Shown one piece after another: positions 19,956 through 28,811 of a stretch of DNA of 35,277 nucleotides; position 1 is the first letter of the stretch; each line of letters opens with the position of its first letter. Below the pieces are notes generated by a model. It made no database searches. It had not been told where the DNA came from and was given only the letters and a program-made list of their open reading frames with translations. The translations under genes were made by a program, and so were the position numbers. Source of the DNA: Coxiellaceae bacterium (GTDB lineage Bacteria > Pseudomonadota > Gammaproteobacteria > UBA9339); the NCBI GenBank assembly GCA_031263815.1, contig JAISFD010000011.1, positions 1-35,277 on the forward strand, read 5' to 3'.

Positions 19956-20127
19956 ACTTTATTCTTGCTAGCCAGCTTTTTCTAACCAAATGTGCTAGTG
20001 TTATTCGTACTTTTTCTTTAGGTAGGTGCAATAGTTCAGCAGTATCTTGAATAGAAAACGGTTTTTCCCAATTTATAGCTAAGCTGTCCAGGAATATTTT
20101 ATTTTTCTTTGAAATGCCTGAAATCAT
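19930..20127 (-). pseudogene. N-terminal winged-HTH fragment of an AbiEi-like antitoxin, C-terminus replaced by repeat C
   Basis: MISGISKKNKIFLDSLAINWEKPFSIQDTAELLHLPKEKVRITLAHLVRKSWLARIK, then SSVSLCSL*; VSLCSL* is the repeat read in one frame. Confidence 0.5.
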
Positions 20128-20233
20128 ATTGATATTTACAATAAAAATACCAAAAAGTTACGCAAAATAACAATATTACACTTTTATTATACTAAGCCCT
20201 GAATACTTTGAAATATTTTTTTGTGGAGTAAGT

Positions 20234-20743
20234 TTGATTGCTGAAGGTAAAGTAATTGCTTGATATAAGGGTTCTAGTGAATTTGGTCCGCGTGCGTTAT
20301 TAGGGAATAGAAGTATTCTTTCTGACCCACGCAACCCTAATATGAGAGATCACATTAATTTCAATATTAAAAGTCGAGAATGGTGTCGGCCCTTGACGCC
20401 AGTAATACATAAAAATGCTGTGAGTGAGTATTTCATAAATTATGGAGATGCTCCGTGGATGCAGTTTGTCTGGCCTGAAAGAGAAAAATATAGAGCTATT
20501 ATACCTAGTGTTACTCATATTGATGGAAGTGCGAGAGTACAAACAGTCTCTCAAGAAGAAAATGCTAGATTATATCTATTAATAGAAAAATTTGCAGATA
20601 TTACGAATATTCCTATTCTAATGAATACTTCTTTTAATATAAAAGGGCAGCCAATAGTTGAAACACCGGGCGAGGCAATTCAGGCTTTTAAAGAGTCTCC
20701 AATTGATGTCCTTGTTATAGGAGACTTTATTATTGAGAAATAG
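20234..20743 (+). pseudogene. C-terminal part of a NodU/CmcH-family carbamoyltransferase
   Basis: LIAEGKVIA*YKGSSEFGPRALLGNRSILSDPRNPNMRDHINFNIKSREWCRPLTPVIH...; TGA at 20261-20263 where the family usually has an aromatic residue; N-terminal part absent. Confidence 0.8.
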
Positions 20744-20964
20744 AGTTATAATATAAATTTCCCGCTAGCTAGCTGTGAGCAAAACAATGGGGGATTGCCA
20801 ATTGGAAGAGGGATAGTTTCTCCCCTTTGGGCGAGTTCTAAATTATAGCCTGAGCGAAGTTGAGAAATTGGTTATCAATATCTTAAAAACTGATATACAC
20901 TCTATTAGCTTATTATGCTTATTATATAGTAAGGCAAAAATATGGTTTATATTTATTAAGGCAA

Positions 20965-21240
20965 ATGTGGCGCTATGCTAGTGGTCAGCAGTATAAAATT
21001 ATATTGTATTTTATTTGTCATATAATTTCGCTTTTAGGTATGCTAGGACAACCATATGCATTTAGTAGGATTATTGATGCTTTTCAGTTAAATGATAGCT
21101 ATCTTATAAAGAGTATTTTATTCTGGATAGCAGTATATATTTGTCTGTTCTTTGTTTTTAACGTTTTTCATAGACTAGGGCGATTTATTGAGCAAAAGCT
21201 AGCCTTCAGAATTAGACAGAATTTCATTAATTCAATGTGT
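20965..21240 (+). pseudogene. N-terminal TM fragment of an ABC exporter (MsbA-like)
   Basis: MWRYASGQQYKIILYFICHIISLLGMLGQPYAFSRIIDAF...KLAFRIRQNFINSM; no ATPase domain follows. Confidence 0.65.
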
Positions 21241-21372
21241 ACACCAATGCGAGACCACCTAATACTTGCCACGAAGTACCGACGTAAAGTGTTTAACTAG
21301 GGTATTTTGGATATATGCTTGAGAGGTTAAAAGAGGTAAAAGATCACTTAAAGGAGAAATTTTCATTTTTGC
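21241..21372 (+). pseudogene. Relic of an IS200/IS605-type TnpA transposase fused to the ABC exporter fragment
   Basis: RDHLILATKYRRKVFN* then, in another frame, YMLERLKEVKDHLKEKFSFLQ; KYRRKVF followed by MLERLKE resembles the TnpA N-terminus. Ends at repeat D. Confidence 0.5.
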
Positions 21373-21482
21373 AAGTGTGTCGCTATGCTCGCTATAGATT
21401 TTTAGCACTCACTCCGTTCTGCTAAAAATCGTCAGCTACCGCAGACTACTCTCCTTCGCTTCGCTCTCCCTGGCTCGCAGCG
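21372..21482 (+). repeat. Palindromic six-frame-stop repeat, copy D (111 bp)
   Basis: Identical to copy A across 112 bp, counting the trailing a. Confidence 0.92.
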
Positions 21483-21663
21483 ATGGAGCTCTTCTTAACA
21501 TAGATATAAAAGATGAAGATAAATTATATATTGTTATGAGACATATGGCCGGATTTATGAGTAATTCAACAAGATAGTTTCGAATAACTCTAATATTGAC
21601 TTTAGTTATCTTATTTATTTGTTTTGTCATTGGTGAAGTTATTATAGAGTTAAAGTAAAATTT

Positions 21664-22707
21664 TTAGTTATTAATTTTTAATAATTCCCAATACTTTTCA
21701 TAGAGATACCTAGTTTTATCACTAAGATCGAGTTGAATCTTTCCTAGACGCATAATCTCTTGAGGGGGGTTAGTAACAGGATTACGTTGTAATTTTATAG
21801 GCAGTAATTTTATCGCAGATTTGTTGGCAGTTGAATGTCCAATAGCAAGGATTATTTGTTTTGCGATTTCGGGACGGAGCATAAAATTAATGAATTTATG
21901 TGCACTTTCTATATGAGGGGCATCTTTGAGGATTACAAAACTATCAATCCACAGTGAAAATCCTTCTTTGGGATAGATATATTCTAGATTAGAATTTTCA
22001 TCTTGAGCGAGTTTACAGTCACCACTCCAAGCCATACCAATAATAGCGTCCTCATCGATATAGATATTTGGTACTGTATCAACACTGAAAATTTTAATAT
22101 TGGGGAGAAGTTGCTTTAATTTGAGATAAGCTTTTTTAATATGAGCAGGATTAGAGTCATTGATTGAATATCCAAGAGTTAGTAAACCTATACTGAAAAC
22201 ATCACGTATATCATTAAGGATCATTAGTTGATCCTTATATTGTTTATCCCAGAAATTTTGCCAAGCAGTAACTTTTTTCTTATCGATATATTTAGTATTA
22301 ATTACAATGCCAGTGCTTCCCCAGATATATGGGACACTATACCGATTTTTAGGATCAAAAGCTCGATTAAGTAAAATAGGATTAACGTGAGATAAATTGG
22401 GTAACTTAGTTTTATCTAAGAGAAGTAACATGCCTTGTTTAGACATCCGTTCTACGTAATAGCTCGAAGGAACGACGATATCATAACCAGAATGTTTTAA
22501 AGCTTTTAATTTGGCGAACATAGTTTCATTGTTGTCATATTCTATAAGATTAACTTTTATCCTCGTTTCTTTAGTGAATTGTTGTACAACTTCATGGGGC
22601 AAATAATTACCCCAGATATAAATATTTAAGATATTTATTTGAGCATAAGTCCATTCTGAGATTACTAAGAGGTGAACTATAATAGCGATGTAATAATATC
22701 GTATCAT
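21664..22707 (-). CDS. potD: Spermidine/putrescine ABC transporter substrate-binding protein
   Basis: LNIYIWGNYLPHEVVQQFTKETRIKVNLIEYDNNETMFAKLKA; Pot gene order. Confidence 0.93.
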   Translation of the reverse strand: MIRYYYIAIIVHLLVISEWTYAQINILNIYIWGNYLPHEVVQQFTKETRIKVNLIEYDNNETMFAKLKALKHSGYDIVVPSSYYVERMSKQGMLLLLDKTKLPNLSHVNPILLNRAFDPKNRYSVPYIWGSTGIVINTKYIDKKKVTAWQNFWDKQYKDQLMILNDIRDVFSIGLLTLGYSINDSNPAHIKKAYLKLKQLLPNIKIFSVDTVPNIYIDEDAIIGMAWSGDCKLAQDENSNLEYIYPKEGFSLWIDSFVILKDAPHIESAHKFINFMLRPEIAKQIILAIGHSTANKSAIKLLPIKLQRNPVTNPPQEIMRLGKIQLDLSDKTRYLYEKYWELLKINN

Positions 22708-23477
22708 GCTGGTTTTTTCTTAAAGATAATTTGATAGCTCGCTATAGTTCCTAATAAAGTAAAAGCGAGCATTAGGGTACATAAAGCATTAACTTCTGGT
22801 TTAACCCCCAAGCGTACCATCGAGTAAATTTTTAATGGTAAAATATCGAAGGTTGGTCCACTAACAAAGTAGCTTATAATCACATCATCGAGAGAAAGAG
22901 TAAAACTTAATAACCAAGCAGCAGCGATGGCGGGTAAGAGTAAAGGTATAATAATTTTACGGAATATAGTAAAGTCAGTGGCGTCTAAATCCATGGCGGC
23001 TTCGAAGATAATAGTATCTAAAGTAGTTATCCGACTATAAACTGTCATTGCGACAAATGGTATACATAAAGTAGTATGGGCGAATAGCAAAGTCCAAAAT
23101 CCTAAAGGGATTTTTATGAAGCTATATAAGATGAGTAGGGATACAGCCGTTACAATTTCTGGGGTTAAAATTAAAATAAAAATTATAGCGTGTAAGATTT
23201 TTTTACCAAAAAAACGGTAACGGAATAGACTCACAGAAATTATGGTACCAATGATAGTTGCGTTGGTTGCTGCCAGTATTCCTAGTACTAAAGAGTGCCA
23301 CACTGCTCGTATTAATGTACTGTCGTGAAATAAAACCGCATACCATTTAAAAGTGAATTCTTGCCAAACAAGAGAGTGTTTGGCGTTATTAAAAGAAAAA
23401 ATAATAACGGTTACTATCGGTAGATAAAGAAAGGTATATACTCCAATAATATAAAGATATTTACCATATTTATTCAT
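22704..23477 (-). CDS. potC: Spermidine/putrescine ABC transporter permease PotC
   Basis: YLPIVTVIIFSFNNAKHSLVWQEFTFKWYAVLF; EAAMDLDATDFTIFRKIIIPLLLPAI (EAA loop). Confidence 0.93.
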   Translation of the reverse strand: MNKYGKYLYIIGVYTFLYLPIVTVIIFSFNNAKHSLVWQEFTFKWYAVLFHDSTLIRAVWHSLVLGILAATNATIIGTIISVSLFRYRFFGKKILHAIIFILILTPEIVTAVSLLILYSFIKIPLGFWTLLFAHTTLCIPFVAMTVYSRITTLDTIIFEAAMDLDATDFTIFRKIIIPLLLPAIAAAWLLSFTLSLDDVIISYFVSGPTFDILPLKIYSMVRLGVKPEVNALCTLMLAFTLLGTIASYQIIFKKKPA

Positions 23478-24331
23478 GTTAAGTTTTTCCGATCCTCTTC
23501 TTTAGAGTTATACCAATAGATTACAATAAATATGCCCATTAGTAAGGTAATAACAACGCTAATAGCGGTACCTAAGGGCCAGTTATTCGCTGAAAGAAAT
23601 TGTTGTTCGACAAGGTTTCCTATGAGAAGACTTTTGGCCCCACCCAGTAATATAGGGATATAGAACATAGTCATTGCTGGTAAGAATACTAATACTGATC
23701 CTGCGATAATTCCTGGCATAGTCAAGGGGATAATAACTTTAATAAGGGTAGTTAGCCAATTAGCTCCTAAGTCTTTTGCAGCTTCTAGATATTCTTGGTT
23801 AAGCTTCTCAAGAATAGCATAAAGCGGCAAAATCATAAACGGAAGCAAATCATAAGTACATCCTATTAATACTGCTGTATGACTATAAAGAATTTGAAGA
23901 GGCTCATGGATAATATCTAAGGTAAGTAGAATGGTATTCAACATACCCTTTGTTTTTAAAATTGCCATGATGGCATAAGTGCGGATTAGAGAACTAGTCC
24001 AAAATGGGATAACAACGAGGAGTAATAATAGAGATTTGTATCTGCTTTGACTTCTAGCGATAATGAATGCGAAAGGGTAACCTATAACTAAGCAAATAAT
24101 TGTGGTACTCCCGGCAAGATATAGAGATTGCAATAAAATACTAATATAAGCATGATTAAGTAGTGCGGAATAATTGGCAAGAGTCGGAGTGAATTTTAAG
24201 ATATTATTTGGATCTGGTGTAAGGAAACTCGTGATAAGAATTAAGCCAATGGGGGCAATAGCGAATATTCCTAGCCAGAGCCAAATAGTGCTTATAGAAA
24301 ATGTTTTAAAAAAGCTAGATTTCTTTTTCAT
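23474..24331 (-). CDS. potB: Spermidine/putrescine ABC transporter permease PotB
   Basis: PFWTSSLIRTYAIMAILKTKGMLN; EAAKDLGANWLTTLIKVIIPLTMPGI. Confidence 0.93.
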   Translation of the reverse strand: MKKKSSFFKTFSISTIWLWLGIFAIAPIGLILITSFLTPDPNNILKFTPTLANYSALLNHAYISILLQSLYLAGSTTIICLVIGYPFAFIIARSQSRYKSLLLLLVVIPFWTSSLIRTYAIMAILKTKGMLNTILLTLDIIHEPLQILYSHTAVLIGCTYDLLPFMILPLYAILEKLNQEYLEAAKDLGANWLTTLIKVIIPLTMPGIIAGSVLVFLPAMTMFYIPILLGGAKSLLIGNLVEQQFLSANNWPLGTAISVVITLLMGIFIVIYWYNSKEEDRKNLT

Positions 24332-24340
24332 AGGGTGATA

Positions 24341-25432
24341 TTAAGGCAATATTACTTCCCATCCAGGAATCCAATCGATCCAGACTTTTTCTGTCGAGTG
24401 ATAGTCAAGCTTTTCATCATCTTCGTTAAAAAATTCTACTGCTAGAATCTTTTTTTCACTTGGTAAACGTACAATAAGATCTACTGTAGATCCCTTATAA
24501 ATTACCTGCTCAACTACTCCCGGTAACATACTTTTACTTTCTTCTGGCGTGATTTCATTTTCCCCCCATACTGTAATATCTTCGGGTCGGATCATGATAT
24601 GTGCTTTTTGTTTTGCGACTAAATCTTTTTTATTATTAAGTACGATCAGTTTACCTTCAATATCTACCACTAATTTATTGTCATAGGTTTCTAGGATTTC
24701 AGTATCGAAAATATTAGCTTCTCCAATAAACTCAGCTACATATAAGCTTTCTGGTTCTTCGTAGACATCTTTAGGAGTACCTAGCTGTTCAATATAACCT
24801 TCATTCATGACAGCGACTCTATCTGACATTGACAAAGCTTCTTCTTGGTCGTGGGTTACGAAAATAAAAGTTATTCCTAGACGTCTTTGTAGTTGTTTTA
24901 ACTCTATTTGCATTGTTTTACGCAGATTGTAATCTAGAGCACTAAGTGGTTCATCTAGAAGCAAGACGATAGGTTCATTAATAACAGCCCGAGCAATTGC
25001 TACCCGCTGTTGCTGTCCGCCACTTAGCTGATTTGGTTTACGTTCTGCCAGTTGATCAAGTTTAACCATACGTAAAACTTCAATAATTCGTGGTTTAATT
25101 TCATATTCAGGTATTTTTTTACAACGAAGTCCAAAAGCGACATTATCGTAAACAGTCATGTGAGGAAATAAAGCGTAGCTTTGAAATACCGTATTTAAGT
25201 GTCGTTTTTCTGGTGGTAAATAAGTTACATCACGACCATCAATGAATATTTTTCCAGTATCGGGTTTTTCAAAACCAGAGATTAAACGAAGAAAAGTAGT
25301 TTTACCACAACCTGATGGGCCAAGAAGGGTAATAAACTCCCCGTTTTTTATAGTAATATTAGTTTTTTGCAGTGCTTGATAATCACCAAATCTTTTAGAG
25401 ACATCCCTAAGTTCTATGATATTAGAATTCAT
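24341..25432 (-). CDS. potA: Spermidine/putrescine ABC transporter ATPase PotA
   Basis: Walker A GPSGCGKTT, LSGGQQQRVAIARA, LLLDEPLSALD, TOBE-like C-terminus. Confidence 0.95.
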   Translation of the reverse strand: MNSNIIELRDVSKRFGDYQALQKTNITIKNGEFITLLGPSGCGKTTFLRLISGFEKPDTGKIFIDGRDVTYLPPEKRHLNTVFQSYALFPHMTVYDNVAFGLRCKKIPEYEIKPRIIEVLRMVKLDQLAERKPNQLSGGQQQRVAIARAVINEPIVLLLDEPLSALDYNLRKTMQIELKQLQRRLGITFIFVTHDQEEALSMSDRVAVMNEGYIEQLGTPKDVYEEPESLYVAEFIGEANIFDTEILETYDNKLVVDIEGKLIVLNNKKDLVAKQKAHIMIRPEDITVWGENEITPEESKSMLPGVVEQVIYKGSTVDLIVRLPSEKKILAVEFFNEDDEKLDYHSTEKVWIDWIPGWEVILP

Positions 25433-25566
25433 TTTTTTATAACTACTGCCTATAATTTGGTTTAGGTTTGCTGATTATGAGAAAAATATTTTTCTTTGTC
25501 TAGTTTATTTTAGATTTTAGTTTCTCAATAATGACAAAATTTTGTCATTAAAATATAATGATTTTA

Positions 25567-26584
25567 TGCTAATACTCTCAGGCGATGTTGGTGGTACCAT
25601 GACACGGATACAGCTTACTGAATTTCGTAGTTCTGATGAGAGCAAAATTCTTAAGATTGCCCGTTATAAAAGTAGTTATTATGCTAATCTGATAGAGATC
25701 ATTGATCTTTTTTTAAGGGTACTAATTTAGCTACTAAAGTTGTTAGTATGTGTTTTGGTGTTGCTGGACCAGTTGTTAATGGTGGAGTGAAATTTAGCAA
25801 TCTGTCTTGGGTAGTGGATGCTGAAGATCTTAAAAGACAATTCACTTTAGATAAAGTAACTTTACTTAATGATTTTACTGCTATTGGTTATGGTATCCAA
25901 GCTTTGCGAGCCGAGGATTTAGTAACTTTACAAGTTGGTAAGCTAGCTCCATATGGAATTAAAGCATATCTAGGTGCTGGTACTGGTTTAGGCATGGGTT
26001 TTGTGACTTATGATGATAGTGGAGCATTTCAGGTTTATCCAACTGAAGGTGGACGTATAGATTTTACTCCTACCGATGATGAGCAAATCGAACTTCTAAA
26101 GTTTTTGCATGAGAAGTGGCAGCATGTCTCTTTTGAACGAGTACTTTCCAGACAAGGGTTAGTTAATATTTATCATTATGTGCAGGCTAATAAGAAAGAT
26201 AATGAGAAAGAAAATCTTAAGTTAAGTGCCTTATTGGATGATTGTCAACATATTGATGTTGCTGATGTAATTGTTAAATATGCAATAGAATATTGTGATC
26301 CTATGGCGCTTAAAACTTTGAATATTTTTATTCGTATTTATGGTGCAGCTATTGGAAATTTAGCACTTATGACCTTATCATTTGCTGGTTTATATATTGT
26401 AGGTGGTATTGCACCGACATTATTGCCAGTAATGAAAAATGGGGTATTTTTTGAGGCTTTTAGCGATAAAGGGAGAATGGCAAATTTAATAAAAGATATT
26501 CCACTATATCTTGTTAGCAATACTGATATAGGATTAAATGGAGCAACTTTATATGCTAAAAACATGGGTAAATCATGTTGTTGA
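25567..26584 (+). pseudogene. glk: Glucokinase, split by a frameshift at a T7 run (~25707-25715)
   Basis: MLILSGDVGGTMTRIQL... in frame 1, TNLATKVVSMCFGVAGPVVNGG...AYLGAGTGLGMGF...VGGIAPTLLP in the next frame; one 1-nt change restores a full ORF. Confidence 0.85.
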
Positions 26585-26643
26585 TTATTTATTAAGTTTA
26601 AGGCAATATCGCTATACAAAATTTTTAGAAAGAAAGGGTAGTT

Positions 26644-26889
26644 ATGCCAAAAGAAGATTGCATTGAGATGGAGGGAAGTATTGTCGAAACTTTGCCGAAT
26701 ACAATGTTTCACGTCAAACTCCAAAATGGTCACGTTATAACCGCACATATCTGTGGTAAGATGCGAAAAAATTACATTCGTTTACTTACTGGTGATACAG
26801 TTACTGTAGAATTAACCCCTTATGATTTAAGTAAGGGGCGAATAATTTATCGTAGTATCGACAAGAAACTCGATAGAAAGACCTCATAA
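26644..26889 (+). CDS. infA: Translation initiation factor IF-1
   Basis: [67 protein letters not shown]. Confidence 0.97.
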   Translation: MPKEDCIEMEGSIVETLPNTMFHVKLQNGHVITAHICGKMRKNYIRLLTGDTVTVELTPYDLSKGRIIYRSIDKKLDRKTS

Positions 26890-26927
26890 TTTATTGATCC
26901 TATCTCATATCATATAGGGATAGGCTT

Positions 26928-28022
26928 ATGCCTAAATCATCTCAAAAATTTGTTATCGTTGGGCTCTCTGGTGGTGTAGATTCCGCTGTGGCTGCTTTAC
27001 TTTTGAAAAAAGCAGGTTATTGGGTCGAAGCTGTATTCATGCAGAATTGGCAACAATCCTCAGATGATAATTGTAATGCATTGCAAGATCTTCAGGATGC
27101 CGCTCGAGTCTGTGATATTTTAAACATAAAGTTACATACTGTAGATTTTTCTAGCGAATATTGGCACAAGGTTTTTCAGCGTTTTCTTGATGAGTATGTA
27201 TCTGGTCGTACCCCTAATCCCGATGTTTTGTGTAATAAAGAGATCAAATTTCGTGCTTTTTTAGATCATGCCAAATCTTTGGGAGCTGATTTTATGGCAA
27301 CGGGGCACTATGCGAGAAAAATCACCTCCGATAATAAAGAGCTTTTACTGAAAGCCTTAGATAGCTCTAAAGATCAGACTTATTTTTTGTATTTACTTAA
27401 TCAGGAACAATTAACTGCCAGCTTATTTCCTTTAGGAGATCTGACCAAACAGAAAGTGCGTAAAATTGCAGAAGTGGCTGGTTTGCCTAACTATGCAAAA
27501 AAAGATAGTACAGGTATTTGTTTTATTGGTGAGCGTAAATTCAAAGCTTTTTTAAGCGAATATTTACTCGATCGTCCAGGGGATATTATAACTACGGATA
27601 AAAAAGTTATTGGACGTCACCAAGGATTAATGTTTTATACTTATGGTCAGCGTAAAGGGATCGGTATCGGTGGTCAACCAGGGAGATTAGAAGCACCGTG
27701 GTATGTAGTTGGTAAAGATTTGAAAACGAATAGATTAATTGTAACGCAGGATAAGGCTGATCCAACTCTAATGGCTAAAAAGTTAATTTGTGACAAGGTG
27801 CACTGGATTACTGGTGAAGAAATAGAACTACCTTTTAAGTGTCATGCGAAAATTCGCTATCGTCAGCGAGATCAAGAATGTCTTATTACTAAAAATAATG
27901 CGAGTAACAATATATCGGTAGAGTTTTTTACTGCTCAGTGGGCCATAACTCCTGGCCAATCAATTGTGTTCTATGATCAAGATAAGTGTCTTGGCGGTAG
28001 TACTATACTATCTGTAGTATAG
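26928..28022 (+). CDS. mnmA: tRNA-specific 2-thiouridylase MnmA
   Basis: VIVGLSGGVDSAVAALLLKKAGY, NPDVLCNKEIKF, SKDQTYFLY, DSTGICFIGERKF. Confidence 0.97.
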   Translation: MPKSSQKFVIVGLSGGVDSAVAALLLKKAGYWVEAVFMQNWQQSSDDNCNALQDLQDAARVCDILNIKLHTVDFSSEYWHKVFQRFLDEYVSGRTPNPDVLCNKEIKFRAFLDHAKSLGADFMATGHYARKITSDNKELLLKALDSSKDQTYFLYLLNQEQLTASLFPLGDLTKQKVRKIAEVAGLPNYAKKDSTGICFIGERKFKAFLSEYLLDRPGDIITTDKKVIGRHQGLMFYTYGQRKGIGIGGQPGRLEAPWYVVGKDLKTNRLIVTQDKADPTLMAKKLICDKVHWITGEEIELPFKCHAKIRYRQRDQECLITKNNASNNISVEFFTAQWAITPGQSIVFYDQDKCLGGSTILSVV

Positions 28023-28028
28023 TTGTTT

Positions 28029-28781
28029 TTAACTTGTTGCCGTTACGATTCTAGAGCTGGATGTTTTACGTAATTTTAAATCATTAACTACAACTAGAAT
28101 ACAGCCATAAAACAGAGGGCAAAATAATATAGCCAGACATCCAGCGATGCCGAGTAAGTACCAGCTGTTTTTGATTATTGCAAAGTTTATTATGAAGATT
28201 AGCCAATAGTTAATCATTATCAAAGGAAATACTATGGCAAAAGTATGCCACCAGTTGCCCCAAACTAACTTGATACTAGTTTTTAGAGAGGTAATGATTT
28301 CTAGGTTGTCACATAGAATTAAGGGTTGAACTGCAGTAAGTAATATAATAATGAAAATCTGTATTATAGTAAGCGGTATCAACAACCATCGTAAAGTTAG
28401 TAATGCTATTATTTCAAAGATGTTGGATAAGAAAAATACTATCAACATAGCAATAACAACTTTGAGGTATCTCTTATTGACATAAGTTAAAGCATCTTTT
28501 AAAGATGGATATCGTCCCCTGCCTATATTATAGATCTTGAATAATATTAGAGATGTTAAATAAATTATAATTAGTGGCATAGTTAACGCTAGAATAAAAT
28601 CTATAATTTTAAAATTAATTCCCCCAATTTTATATGCAGTATTAATAAATGTTGATATAGTAGTTGCTATTACAAGCATAATCCCTATCTGCCAAATATG
28701 AGAGAAAGATTTACTGTATAATTTAATAGTTGTGTACCAAATTTGTGATATACTTGATTTACTATCAGAAAAAATGCCCAT
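28029..28781 (-). CDS. Polytopic integral membrane protein of unknown function
   Basis: About 6 hydrophobic segments; no recognised catalytic motif. Confidence 0.6.
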   Translation of the reverse strand: MGIFSDSKSSISQIWYTTIKLYSKSFSHIWQIGIMLVIATTISTFINTAYKIGGINFKIIDFILALTMPLIIIYLTSLILFKIYNIGRGRYPSLKDALTYVNKRYLKVVIAMLIVFFLSNIFEIIALLTLRWLLIPLTIIQIFIIILLTAVQPLILCDNLEIITSLKTSIKLVWGNWWHTFAIVFPLIMINYWLIFIINFAIIKNSWYLLGIAGCLAILFCPLFYGCILVVVNDLKLRKTSSSRIVTATS

Positions 28782-28811
28782 AATTTCTCTCCTTAAGACG
28801 ACTCCAATTTA

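Noticed and set aside
19850-21482. Dispersed repeats as a CRISPR array
   Set aside because: Copies are kilobases apart, in both orientations, with no regular spacers and no cas genes.
21436-21630. 64-aa ORF ending APSLRARESEAKESSLR
   Set aside because: The C-terminus is translated repeat D and the rest lacks any recognised domain; not a credible gene.
26826-26860. CCCCTTA...TAAGGGG inverted repeat inside infA
   Set aside because: Lies in conserved IF-1 coding sequence ([10 protein letters not shown]) and is most likely coincidental.
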